From the NCBI GenBank assembly GCA_023230485.1, contig JALNXG010000005.1, forward strand, positions 1-64,000: a DNA stretch of 64,000 bases, given 5' to 3'. The notes beneath the pieces are model-generated. The model did no database searches, was not told the DNA's origin, and saw nothing but the letters and a program-made list of their open reading frames with translations. Origin of the DNA: Melioribacteraceae bacterium (lineage in GTDB: Bacteria > Bacteroidota > Ignavibacteria > Ignavibacteriales > Melioribacteraceae). Position 1 is the first letter of the stretch. Each line of letters begins with the position of its first letter. The position numbers and the translations under genes were made by a program. Of this stretch, positions 54,552 through 62,355 are shown piece after piece.

Positions 54552-55913
54552 ATGGGCGAAACAAGAAGAGATTTCATTAAAAAAAGTGCCTTCGCTACAG
54601 TTGGTTTAGTGGCAGCAGCTTCGATGCCAATATCTGCTAAAAGCTATTCCCGCATTCTTGGTGCTAATGATAGAGTTATAGTTGGACTCGTCGGCTTTTC
54701 CGATCGTGCTAAAAATTCTTTAGTCCCTCCATTTATGGGATATTCAGAACGGCTGAATTTTGAAATTAAGGGTGTATCTGATATTTGGAATAGAAGAAGA
54801 AATGAAGCCGTGGAGTTTTTTAAATCAAAATACAATAAAGATGTTGTAACATATCTTAATAATGATGAGCTTTATAATGATAAAGATATTGATGCTGTAA
54901 TAATTTCCACTGCAGATTTTCAACATGCGATGCATGCAATTGAAGCTGCAAAAAATAAGAAAGATGCTTATGTAGAAAAACCATTTGCTGAAACAATGGA
55001 AGATAATAGAAATGCACTTAAGGCAGTTAAGGATTCGGGAATAATTTTGCAGATCGGCTCTCAAAGAAGATCCGGCTCAAATTATCACGCTGCAAATGAA
55101 TTCATTAAATCAGGCAAGTTCGGCGATATTAAAATGGTCGAAATGTCATGGAATGTTAATCAACCCGGAAGATGGAGAAGACCAGATTTAGTTTCTACTA
55201 TTAAACAAACAGATGTAGATTGGAAACGTTATTTACTCAATAGACCATTTGAAGAATGGGACCCAAGAAAATATGTTGAGTATCGTTTATTCTGGCCTTA
55301 TTCATCAGGTATACCGGGTCAATGGATGTCGCATCAAATAGATACCGTCCACTGGTTCAGCGGTTATAATTTCCCTCGTTCGGTTTCTGCTAATGGCGGA
55401 ATTTATATGTGGAATGATGGTAGAAAAAACTTTGACGCTATGACTGCTGTATTCGATTACGGTCCGGATGATGATTTGAATAAAGGGTTTCAGGTAGTTT
55501 ATTCATCTAGAATGTTTAATTCTGCTGGTGGAGTTAAAGAAATCTATTATTCTAATGGCGGTGAGCTAAATCTTGATACAAATAAAGTAACTGCTAATGG
55601 TGGATTGATTGAACAATTTGCAAAAGATATGAATATGAAATCAAATCGATTAGTCGATCTTGACCTTTCAGCAAATGCACCAAAAGCAATTACTGATGCT
55701 AATACAGGTTCTGATCCGATGACATCAGCACATATGCTTAATTGGATGGAATCTGTTAGGGATAGAAAAACTCCACACGGTCCAGTTGAAGTCGGTTATT
55801 ATCATTCGGTAGCAAATATTATGACAACTGCTGCTTTACATACAAAGAAATTCATTCAGTACGATAAGAATAATCAAGAAGTACTCGCTGACGGTAAAGT
55901 GTTTAAATATTAG
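54552..55913 (+). CDS. Twin-arginine-exported Gfo/Idh/MocA-family oxidoreductase
   Basis: A 453-residue protein with AGGAG ribosome site and a Tat signal (TRRDFIKKSAFATVGLVAAASMPISA). The Rossmann part has VGLVGFSDRAKN and AVIISTADFQHAMHAIEAAKNKKDAYVEKPFAET; the C-terminal domain has SGIPGQWMSHQIDTVHWFSGYNFP, with the family histidine. Tat export implies folding with NAD(P) bound before translocation, as in glucose-fructose oxidoreductase. It likely oxidises C3 of a glycoside, or transfers hydride between sugars, in the periplasm, upstream of the DUF1080 enzyme. Its stop overlaps the ApbE start codon. Confidence 0.9.
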   Translation: MGETRRDFIKKSAFATVGLVAAASMPISAKSYSRILGANDRVIVGLVGFSDRAKNSLVPPFMGYSERLNFEIKGVSDIWNRRRNEAVEFFKSKYNKDVVTYLNNDELYNDKDIDAVIISTADFQHAMHAIEAAKNKKDAYVEKPFAETMEDNRNALKAVKDSGIILQIGSQRRSGSNYHAANEFIKSGKFGDIKMVEMSWNVNQPGRWRRPDLVSTIKQTDVDWKRYLLNRPFEEWDPRKYVEYRLFWPYSSGIPGQWMSHQIDTVHWFSGYNFPRSVSANGGIYMWNDGRKNFDAMTAVFDYGPDDDLNKGFQVVYSSRMFNSAGGVKEIYYSNGGELNLDTNKVTANGGLIEQFAKDMNMKSNRLVDLDLSANAPKAITDANTGSDPMTSAHMLNWMESVRDRKTPHGPVEVGYYHSVANIMTTAALHTKKFIQYDKNNQEVLADGKVFKY

Positions 55914-56809
55914 TGAAAAGTATATATCATAATTCTATTTTCTCAATGGGAACACGCTTTAATGCTGTGTTCCCTTTTTGTAATGATGAATTAGGTGAGA
56001 GAATTTTTACTCTTATTAAAAATGAACTAAATAGAATTGAGAATAAATACAGTTATTTTGATAGGAATAGTTTCCTTTTTAGAATAAATAAGTCAGCTTA
56101 CTTAAATGAATTTTGGCTTGATGAAGAAACTTATGATCTGCTAATTTATTGCAGAGATTATAATTCCTTAACAAAAGGGAAGTTTGATATCACTCTTCGT
56201 CCTATAATTGAATCACTGAATGAAGAACAAGGTGGATATAATCAGTTCGGCAATAAGCTTGGATTTAAAAATATTATTATTAATACTGCAAAGAAGTCAA
56301 TCCGGTTTGAGAACGAATTGGTGAGGATCGATTTTGGTGCTATCGGAAAAGGTTATGCTTTGCAAAGAATAAATAAGTATTTAGATGAATTTGAAATTAA
56401 GGAGGCATTTATAAGTTTCGGTGGAAGTTCGTTACTTACAAAAGGGAAGCATCCAAATGGTAACTGTTGGAAAGTGAGTATCCCTGATTTGAATAATCAA
56501 TCAGAACCATCACATGTTTTTAATATTAATGATGCTTCACTTTCGATCTCTTCTAATTACTATTATGGAGATAGCGGCAAGTTAAAATATAAGAATAGTC
56601 TTATCGATCCCGATTCTTATAAACCACTGAAAGAAAAAAAATTGTCAGCAGTTTATTCAGATTCACCTTTAGAGGCAGAATTATTATCGACCGGAATTAT
56701 ATTATTAGATAAAGATGAGATTGAAAAAATAATTAAATCGAAACCGGGTATGAAGTTTCTTACAGTAAATGATAAAAATGGAGTGGTAGAAAAAGAATTT
56801 TATGAATGA
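55913..56809 (+). CDS. apbE: ApbE-family FAD:protein FMN transferase (no signal peptide)
   Basis: A 298-residue protein starting at GTG 55913, which shares its first base with the previous stop. Motifs are SIFSMGTRFNAVFPF, FDITLRPIIESLNEE, VRIDFGAIGKGYALQRI (the ApbE flavin-binding signature) and AFISFGGSSLLTKGKHPNGNCWKVSIPD. ApbE attaches FMN to Ser/Thr of target proteins. Most are exported or lipid-anchored; this one has no signal and would act in the cytoplasm, unless the start is misjudged. I found no canonical target motif in the neighbouring proteins. It overlaps the next Gfo/Idh gene by 8 bases, so it is tightly built into this sugar-oxidation module. Confidence 0.88.
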   Translation: MKSIYHNSIFSMGTRFNAVFPFCNDELGERIFTLIKNELNRIENKYSYFDRNSFLFRINKSAYLNEFWLDEETYDLLIYCRDYNSLTKGKFDITLRPIIESLNEEQGGYNQFGNKLGFKNIIINTAKKSIRFENELVRIDFGAIGKGYALQRINKYLDEFEIKEAFISFGGSSLLTKGKHPNGNCWKVSIPDLNNQSEPSHVFNINDASLSISSNYYYGDSGKLKYKNSLIDPDSYKPLKEKKLSAVYSDSPLEAELLSTGIILLDKDEIEKIIKSKPGMKFLTVNDKNGVVEKEFYE

Positions 56810-58073
56810 TTTATTTATAGTTAACCGAAGAGAATTTATAAAAAAGGTTTCGTTGATTGGCGGAAGTGCCGCCGCATTAGCATCAATGCCTTGGCTTAAG
56901 GTATTAGCCGAAAGCGATACTAAATCACCGAGTGATAAGGTTCGTTTAGCTCTTATTGGAATGGGAGACAGGGGAAAACTTTTAACTCAACATATTGAAT
57001 CATTTTCATCAATAATTAATGCTGAATTAGTTGCTATATGTGATGATTATGAGCCTAACTTAAAAGCCGGCATAGAATTAACAAAAGGGAAAGCAAAGAC
57101 CTTTACTGATTACCGAAAGCTATTAGAAGAAAAAAATATAGACGCAATAATAATTGCTACTCCACTTCACGAACATGCTCACATGACGATTGAATCATTT
57201 AATAGCGGAAGGCATGTCTTTTGCGAAAAAGCAATGGCTCGTACAATGGACGATACGAAACTGATGTATGATGCTCATCGTTCATCGGGTAAGATTTTAC
57301 AAGTCGGTCATCAACGAATGTTCAACCCTGTTTATTTGGATGCAGTTAAGAAAATCCATGCCGGGGATATTGGACAAGTAACACAAATTAGAGCTTACTG
57401 GCATCGGAATAATGATTGGAGAAGACCCGTTCCCTCGCCTGAATTAGAAAGAAAAATTAATTGGCGGCATTACGAAGAATATTCAGCCGGATTACTAACT
57501 GAATTGGCTTCTCATCAAATTCAAGTAGCTAACTGGATAATGAAAGAGCCACCCGTTTCTGTAATGGGTACTGGATCAATAAATTTTTGGAAAGATGGGA
57601 GAGAAGTTTATGATAATATTGCAATGATATTTTCTTATCCCGATGGGACTCAATTTATATATGACTCTGTTACAAGCAATAAACATTATGGTTGTGAAGA
57701 ACAAATAATGGGTAATAAAGGAAGCATGGAATTAGAAACAAATAAAATATTCAGTGAAAACCCTCCTCAAGCTCCGGCAATCCTTCAATTAATTAATGAT
57801 ATAGAAAAAGATGTATTCGATACTATCCCTATTGGAGGTGCAAGCTGGGTGCCTGAAACTGCGGTTCAATATAAGGGTAACTTTATTTCAGAAAATTATA
57901 AAATGGATGAAGTCAAACTCCAACTCGAAGCATTTGTAAAATATATTCGAAAAGGTAAAGCCCCTGAGATACTCTCGATTGAAGGATACAATTCTTCTAT
58001 TTGGACAATGTTAGCAGAACAAGCAATTAAGTCAGGTGAGAAACTCACTCTACCTGATAAATATAAGGTGTGA
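56802..58073 (+). CDS. Twin-arginine-exported Gfo/Idh/MocA-family oxidoreductase (second copy)
   Basis: A 423-residue protein with Tat-type signal (NRREFIKKVSLIGGSAAALASMPWLKVLA). The cofactor-binding part has LALIGMGDRGKLL and AIIIATPLHEHAHMTIESFNSGRHVFCEKAMA (the catalytic Lys in EKAMA, in place of EKP). The substrate domain has RHYEEYSAGLLTELASHQIQVANWIMKEPP. It is clearly diverged from the neighbour at 54552, so the two probably act on different sugars or on opposite steps of one oxidation. It overlaps apbE by 8 bases and is followed after 3 bases by a small membrane protein gene. Confidence 0.9.
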   Translation: MNDLFIVNRREFIKKVSLIGGSAAALASMPWLKVLAESDTKSPSDKVRLALIGMGDRGKLLTQHIESFSSIINAELVAICDDYEPNLKAGIELTKGKAKTFTDYRKLLEEKNIDAIIIATPLHEHAHMTIESFNSGRHVFCEKAMARTMDDTKLMYDAHRSSGKILQVGHQRMFNPVYLDAVKKIHAGDIGQVTQIRAYWHRNNDWRRPVPSPELERKINWRHYEEYSAGLLTELASHQIQVANWIMKEPPVSVMGTGSINFWKDGREVYDNIAMIFSYPDGTQFIYDSVTSNKHYGCEEQIMGNKGSMELETNKIFSENPPQAPAILQLINDIEKDVFDTIPIGGASWVPETAVQYKGNFISENYKMDEVKLQLEAFVKYIRKGKAPEILSIEGYNSSIWTMLAEQAIKSGEKLTLPDKYKV

Positions 58074-58076
58074 TCT

Positions 58077-58307
58077 ATGAAAGATATTATTATTGAAAGG
58101 AAATTTTTTATACGCGAATTATGGATTCTGTTGATTTTATTTATTGCCGTGAATTTAGTTAATGTATATTCTATCATTAATTATGATGCTTCTTGGTACG
58201 AGTTAATTTCACAGCTTCATGTTGTTCTCATTATTACTATTCTATTATATTTTCTGATTGGTGTTTTTAGGTTATTCTTTTTTTTAATCCAAAGGGCAAT
58301 AAAATGA
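58077..58307 (+). CDS. Small membrane protein of unknown function
   Basis: A 76-residue protein with two hydrophobic helices (about 17-35, LWILLILFIAVNLVNVYSI; about 47-70, HVVLIITILLYFLIGVFRLFFFL) and basic ends. It begins 3 bases after the second Gfo/Idh gene and overlaps the next gene by 4 bases (ATGA at 58304), which argues that it is real. I recognise no family. Given its neighbours it could anchor an oxidoreductase at the membrane or link it to the respiratory chain. Confidence 0.65.
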   Translation: MKDIIIERKFFIRELWILLILFIAVNLVNVYSIINYDASWYELISQLHVVLIITILLYFLIGVFRLFFFLIQRAIK

Positions 58308-59464
58308 AAAAATACTTTTTATTATTTTTTATCATTCTATTTTTCAATTCCGTGATTGAAGCTTCAAATGTTGGGAAAAAATTTCCATCGGAAAGAAAAA
58401 CCTGGACTGATTCTGAAACGGGATTTGAAATTACGCAGTGGACGAATAACACAGCTAAAAGTTGGCATCTCTATTTTAATATAGAGTCATTCATGGATAA
58501 TAACCATGCAATAATTTTTTCTGAAAGAGAGGGGAATAAAAATCTTTTTATTCTCGAATTTACTACGGGAGAATTAACTCAGATAACAGATGAAGATAGT
58601 ATCCAAGGAGCTGTGTGGCATCTGCCACAGTATAATAAACTGTATTACATGCTAAATGATAACACATTAAAATCAATAGATACTAAAACATACGACACTA
58701 AAGCAATAAAAAAATTTGATGTTCCAATAAGTTCGTTTACTGTTACATCTGACGATAAATGGTTTGTCTTCTCTTCCGAAAAAATTTATGAGAATAATTC
58801 AAATAAATCAATTGGTCCTTTTTTTATTTATAAGTATGGCTTTGATTCAAAAGAATTAGTTCAGATAACACCCGGATACGGTTTTGTTATCGGACATTTA
58901 CAGGCTTCGCCCACTGACCCGGATTTAGTTAGTTTTTGTTGGCAGCACTTAATCAATAAAGATAACGGCACTCAGGGTGATACACCTCAACGGATATGGC
59001 AGGTTAATATTAAAGAGAGCGAAGTAAAACCAATTGCTCTTCAAGAAACCGGACTTCATCGTACACACGAATTTTGGTTTTATGATGGTAGTAAAATCGG
59101 TTATTCCGCTCGTTATACGTGGGGTAAAAATAAAGGGAAACAATTTATAGGTTTCTGTAACCCTGATGGTTCCGAAAATATAATGATGTCTGCTCCTGTT
59201 GGACCAGCTCATTCGCAAATGTACAAAGATAACGTCCACTGGGTTTCTGATCTTTTTGATGGTAGTGTCCTTGTGCTTTTTTCTATTCAAAATGGTCAAA
59301 TTGAAAAATCAGAACGTTTATTCAAACACGATTCGAGCTGGAAAGGACAACCTTCACATCCTCATCCACACTTTAGTCCTGATGGTGATAGAATTTTATT
59401 CAGTACAGATAAAACCGGAATACCGCAGGTTTATTCAGTTAAAATTAATTTAAACGGTAAGTAG
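58304..59464 (+). CDS. Oligogalacturonide lyase, polysaccharide lyase family 22
   Basis: A 386-residue protein with signal peptide (MKKYFLLFFIILFFNSVIEA) and a seven-bladed WD40-like propeller. It opens with the PL22 motif FPSERKTWTDSETGFEITQWT. The manganese site typical of the family (one His, then Gln-x-x-His-x-His) is visible as Gln349, His352 and His354 in GQPSHPHPHFSPDG, with His303 in GPAHSQMY as the further ligand. His252 or His255 in GLHRTHEFWF may be the catalytic base. It splits unsaturated digalacturonate to keto-uronates. Family members are usually cytoplasmic, so the signal peptide is unusual and places this step in the periplasm. Confidence 0.88.
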   Translation: MKKYFLLFFIILFFNSVIEASNVGKKFPSERKTWTDSETGFEITQWTNNTAKSWHLYFNIESFMDNNHAIIFSEREGNKNLFILEFTTGELTQITDEDSIQGAVWHLPQYNKLYYMLNDNTLKSIDTKTYDTKAIKKFDVPISSFTVTSDDKWFVFSSEKIYENNSNKSIGPFFIYKYGFDSKELVQITPGYGFVIGHLQASPTDPDLVSFCWQHLINKDNGTQGDTPQRIWQVNIKESEVKPIALQETGLHRTHEFWFYDGSKIGYSARYTWGKNKGKQFIGFCNPDGSENIMMSAPVGPAHSQMYKDNVHWVSDLFDGSVLVLFSIQNGQIEKSERLFKHDSSWKGQPSHPHPHFSPDGDRILFSTDKTGIPQVYSVKINLNGK

Positions 59465-59466
59465 GT

Positions 59467-60924
59467 ATGAAAAAATTATTATTTATTCTTTTTTTTCAAG
59501 TTTCCATAGTATTCGGACAATCTGTTGATAAGTTTTTTCATAGTATTGATGACTTTGGTGCTAAAGGAGATGGAGTAACATTAAATACTATTGCTATTCA
59601 GAATGCTATTGATAAATGCAGTGAAAACGGCGGCACCGTTATTATCCCTAAAGGAATATATCTTACCGGCTCATTAGAACTAAAAAGCAATACAGATATC
59701 TATTTAATGAATGGTGCACTCCTTCTCGGAAGCACTCAATTAAAAGATTATAAAGAATTTCTTCCGCAACTAAAATCGTATAACGACTCATTTTTAAGGT
59801 ATAGTATTTTCTATGCAGAAAGAGTTTCAAATATTTCAATACGAGGCGAAGGAACAATTGATGGGCAAGGCGAATCTTTCAAGGTAACAACAAAAGAGAA
59901 ACCTGAACGATATAAAAACCGCCCTTATATAATTAGATTCGTCGAATGTAGTAAGATAAAAATTGAAGGAATAAGGCTTCAGAATTCGGCTATGTGGATG
60001 CAGCAGTACCTTGGATGTAAAGATGTCACGGTAAAAGGCATTTCAGTTTTTAATCATGCTAATCCTAATAATGATATGATTGATATTGATGGATGCAGTA
60101 ATTTTATAATGTCTGATTGCTTCGGCGATAGTGATGATGATGCGATTACAATAAAAAGCACTTCTCCTTATGTATCTGAGAATATAACAATTACAAATTG
60201 TGTTGTCAGTTCACATTGCAATGCTTTTAAATTAGGAACAGAATCAACAGGTGGTTTCAGAAATATAACCGTATCAAATATTGTTATTAAACCGTCATCT
60301 GTAAAAACAACAATTTATGGAACACCAGGTGGTATTAGCGGAATTACTCTCGGAGCAGTCGATGGAGGTCCATTAGAAAATATTACAATTTCAAATATTG
60401 TTATCGAAGGTGTCCAAGTTCCATTTTATTTGAGACTTGGAAATCGTGGAAGAAAATACACTCCTGATGCACCACAACCAGGTATTTCAACTTTTAAAAA
60501 TGTTTTTCTAAGTAATATAATTGCAACTAAATTAGCTTCCAATATTGGGGCATCAATCACAGGAGTACCTGATAATTATATTGAGAATGTTACATTAAGC
60601 AATATATATGTAGAATATCCGGGTGGTGGAAACGAAGATGATGCGTCTAAAAAACTAGATGAATTAATTGACCATTATCCTGAAAGTACAATGTGGGAAA
60701 CGCTGCCTGCTTACGGCGTTTTTATTAGACATGCTAAAAACATTACAATGAATAATGTCCGATTCAATATCATTGAGAAGGATATGCGTCCGGCTATTAT
60801 ATTAGATGATGTAGAGGGAATTACAATAAATGATTTTGAGACAAATAGCTTAGACGAAAAAATAAAAATAGAAAATAGTAGATTCTTAAAAGGAAATTTT
60901 TTTATTAATGGAACAGAAAAATAA
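59467..60924 (+). CDS. GH28 polygalacturonase/rhamnogalacturonase-type enzyme
   Basis: A 485-residue protein with signal peptide (MKKLLFILFFQVSIVFGQ) and the pectinase opening IDDFGAKGDGVTLNTIAIQNAIDKCSENGGTVIIPKG. The right-handed beta-helix carries NNDMIDIDGC, GDSDDDAITIKS (Asp221-Asp225 region) and SSHCNAFKLGTES with His250. The classical GH28 set is NTD, DD, GHG and RIK; here GHG reads SHC and RIK is replaced by KLG. That pattern is found in rhamnogalacturonan- or xylogalacturonan-acting relatives rather than plain polygalacturonases. It starts 2 bases after the PL22 gene and overlaps the GntP gene (TAATG). Confidence 0.88.
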   Translation: MKKLLFILFFQVSIVFGQSVDKFFHSIDDFGAKGDGVTLNTIAIQNAIDKCSENGGTVIIPKGIYLTGSLELKSNTDIYLMNGALLLGSTQLKDYKEFLPQLKSYNDSFLRYSIFYAERVSNISIRGEGTIDGQGESFKVTTKEKPERYKNRPYIIRFVECSKIKIEGIRLQNSAMWMQQYLGCKDVTVKGISVFNHANPNNDMIDIDGCSNFIMSDCFGDSDDDAITIKSTSPYVSENITITNCVVSSHCNAFKLGTESTGGFRNITVSNIVIKPSSVKTTIYGTPGGISGITLGAVDGGPLENITISNIVIEGVQVPFYLRLGNRGRKYTPDAPQPGISTFKNVFLSNIIATKLASNIGASITGVPDNYIENVTLSNIYVEYPGGGNEDDASKKLDELIDHYPESTMWETLPAYGVFIRHAKNITMNNVRFNIIEKDMRPAIILDDVEGITINDFETNSLDEKIKIENSRFLKGNFFINGTEK

Positions 60925-62237
60925 TGCTAACAATTGCACTGCTATTACTTTTAGTAATTTTTATTCTTGTGGCGGTATCGAAGTTTAATCTGCACCCATT
61001 CCTTGCTTTGATAATTGCTGCGATAGTTATGGGTCTATCAAGCGGAATGGACTCATCCTTAGTAATAAAAGGATTGACTGAAGGATTCGGAGGGATACTT
61101 ACAGGTATCGGAATCGTAATTGCATTTGGTACTATCATTGGTGCTTTCTTAGAAAAAAGCGGTGGTGCTAGGTCTATTGCTAATTTTGTCCTTTCCAAAA
61201 TCGGGGACAAAAATTCTCCTTTAGCAATGAGCATAACAGGATTTATTGTTTCTATTCCCGTATTCTGCGATTCGGGTTTTGTGATTCTTGCCTCGCTTAA
61301 TAAAGCTATTGCAAAAAAAACAGGTATATCATTAGTTACGCTAGCAGTTGCATTATCCACTGGATTATATGCAACTCATGTATTCGTTCCACCCACACCC
61401 GGACCATTAGCTGCGGCTGCTACATTGAACGCAGATATAGGTCTTGTAATTTTATTTGGATTGCTTGTTGCAATTCCTGCTGCATTGGTTGGTCTTTTTT
61501 GGGCAAAATATTATTGTAAGGATTTAATTGTAGATTTTGAGTCTATCCCAGAGATTAAACAAACTCTTCCATCTCCATTTCTTTCGTTTATTCCATTACT
61601 AATTCCGTTGTTTCTAATTTCATTAAAATCAATCAGTGAACTTCCAGCACTACCTTTTGGCAGTGGTGGATTCAAAAGCTTTTTTGTCTTTGCAGGGAAT
61701 CCTGTAACTGCATTATTAATAGGTGTTTTTCTTGCATTCTTTTTGATTCGTGGTGTAGATAGTAAAACAAGTTTGAAATGGGTTTCGGACGCATTAAAAG
61801 ATGCAGGTACCATAATTTTAATTACAGGTGCTGGCGGTGCATTCGGAAATATACTAAGAGTGATAAATATCGGCGATACTATTAATGGTCTATTTGCCGG
61901 TGCACAGTACGGAATCTTTTTACCGTTTATTATCGCTGCTGTATTAAAATCAGCTCAAGGTTCATCCACTGTTGCTATAATAACTACAGCAGCAATTGTA
62001 GCTCCATTGATGGATGGCATGGGTTTTTCTTCTGAAATTGGTAAAGCACTTTTAGTACTTTCAATTTCGGCAGGTGCAATGACTGTTTCGCATCTTAATG
62101 ACAGCTTCTTTTGGGTAGTAACTCAATTCTCAAATATAGATACTAAAACAGGTCTAAAATCCCATACAGTTGCAACGTTTTTGCAAGGGATAGCAAGTAT
62201 TACATTTTTATATTGTTTAAGTCTTATTCTATTATAA
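60924..62237 (+). CDS. GntP-family gluconate/sugar acid permease
   Basis: A 437-residue membrane protein with about twelve hydrophobic segments. GntP landmarks are FNLHPFLALIIAAIVMGLSSGMD, GFGGILTGIGIVIAFGTIIGAFLEKSGGA, PVFCDSGFVILASLNKAIAKKTG, HVFVPPTPGPLAAAATL and SAQGSSTVAIITTAAIVAPL. It imports a sugar acid with protons across the inner membrane; in this context keto-uronates or aldonates from pectin breakdown are likely. The start shares bases with the GH28 stop (TAATG). It is the last gene before the next promoter region. Confidence 0.93.
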   Translation: MLTIALLLLLVIFILVAVSKFNLHPFLALIIAAIVMGLSSGMDSSLVIKGLTEGFGGILTGIGIVIAFGTIIGAFLEKSGGARSIANFVLSKIGDKNSPLAMSITGFIVSIPVFCDSGFVILASLNKAIAKKTGISLVTLAVALSTGLYATHVFVPPTPGPLAAAATLNADIGLVILFGLLVAIPAALVGLFWAKYYCKDLIVDFESIPEIKQTLPSPFLSFIPLLIPLFLISLKSISELPALPFGSGGFKSFFVFAGNPVTALLIGVFLAFFLIRGVDSKTSLKWVSDALKDAGTIILITGAGGAFGNILRVINIGDTINGLFAGAQYGIFLPFIIAAVLKSAQGSSTVAIITTAAIVAPLMDGMGFSSEIGKALLVLSISAGAMTVSHLNDSFFWVVTQFSNIDTKTGLKSHTVATFLQGIASITFLYCLSLILL

Positions 62238-62259
62238 ATAAGAAAAATATACATTAGTA

Positions 62260-62313
62260 TTGAATTAGATGAATAAATTTACGATTTTTATTTATCGATT
62301 AAGTAATCGTTTA
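62260..62313 (+). promoter_or_regulatory. Promoter/operator upstream of the hexuronate-type transporter gene
   Basis: CGATTAAGTAATCG (62296-62309) is a dyad with perfect 6-base arms CGATTA and TAATCG around AG. It matches GCATTAAGTAAACG at 37477 in 11 of 14 positions. A -35-like TTGAAT at 62260 lies 36 bases upstream, the same distance as between TTGACA and the operator before 46958. The transporter start codon is 47 bases downstream. Confidence 0.55.
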
Positions 62314-62355
62314 TATAGATGTTAAAATAAACTTTTTGATAATAATGAGGTGTCT

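Noticed and set aside
60905..61360. 151-codon open frame on the minus strand inside the GntP permease gene
   Set aside because: Shadow of a conserved membrane protein gene; composition mirrors the hydrophobic codons of the plus strand.
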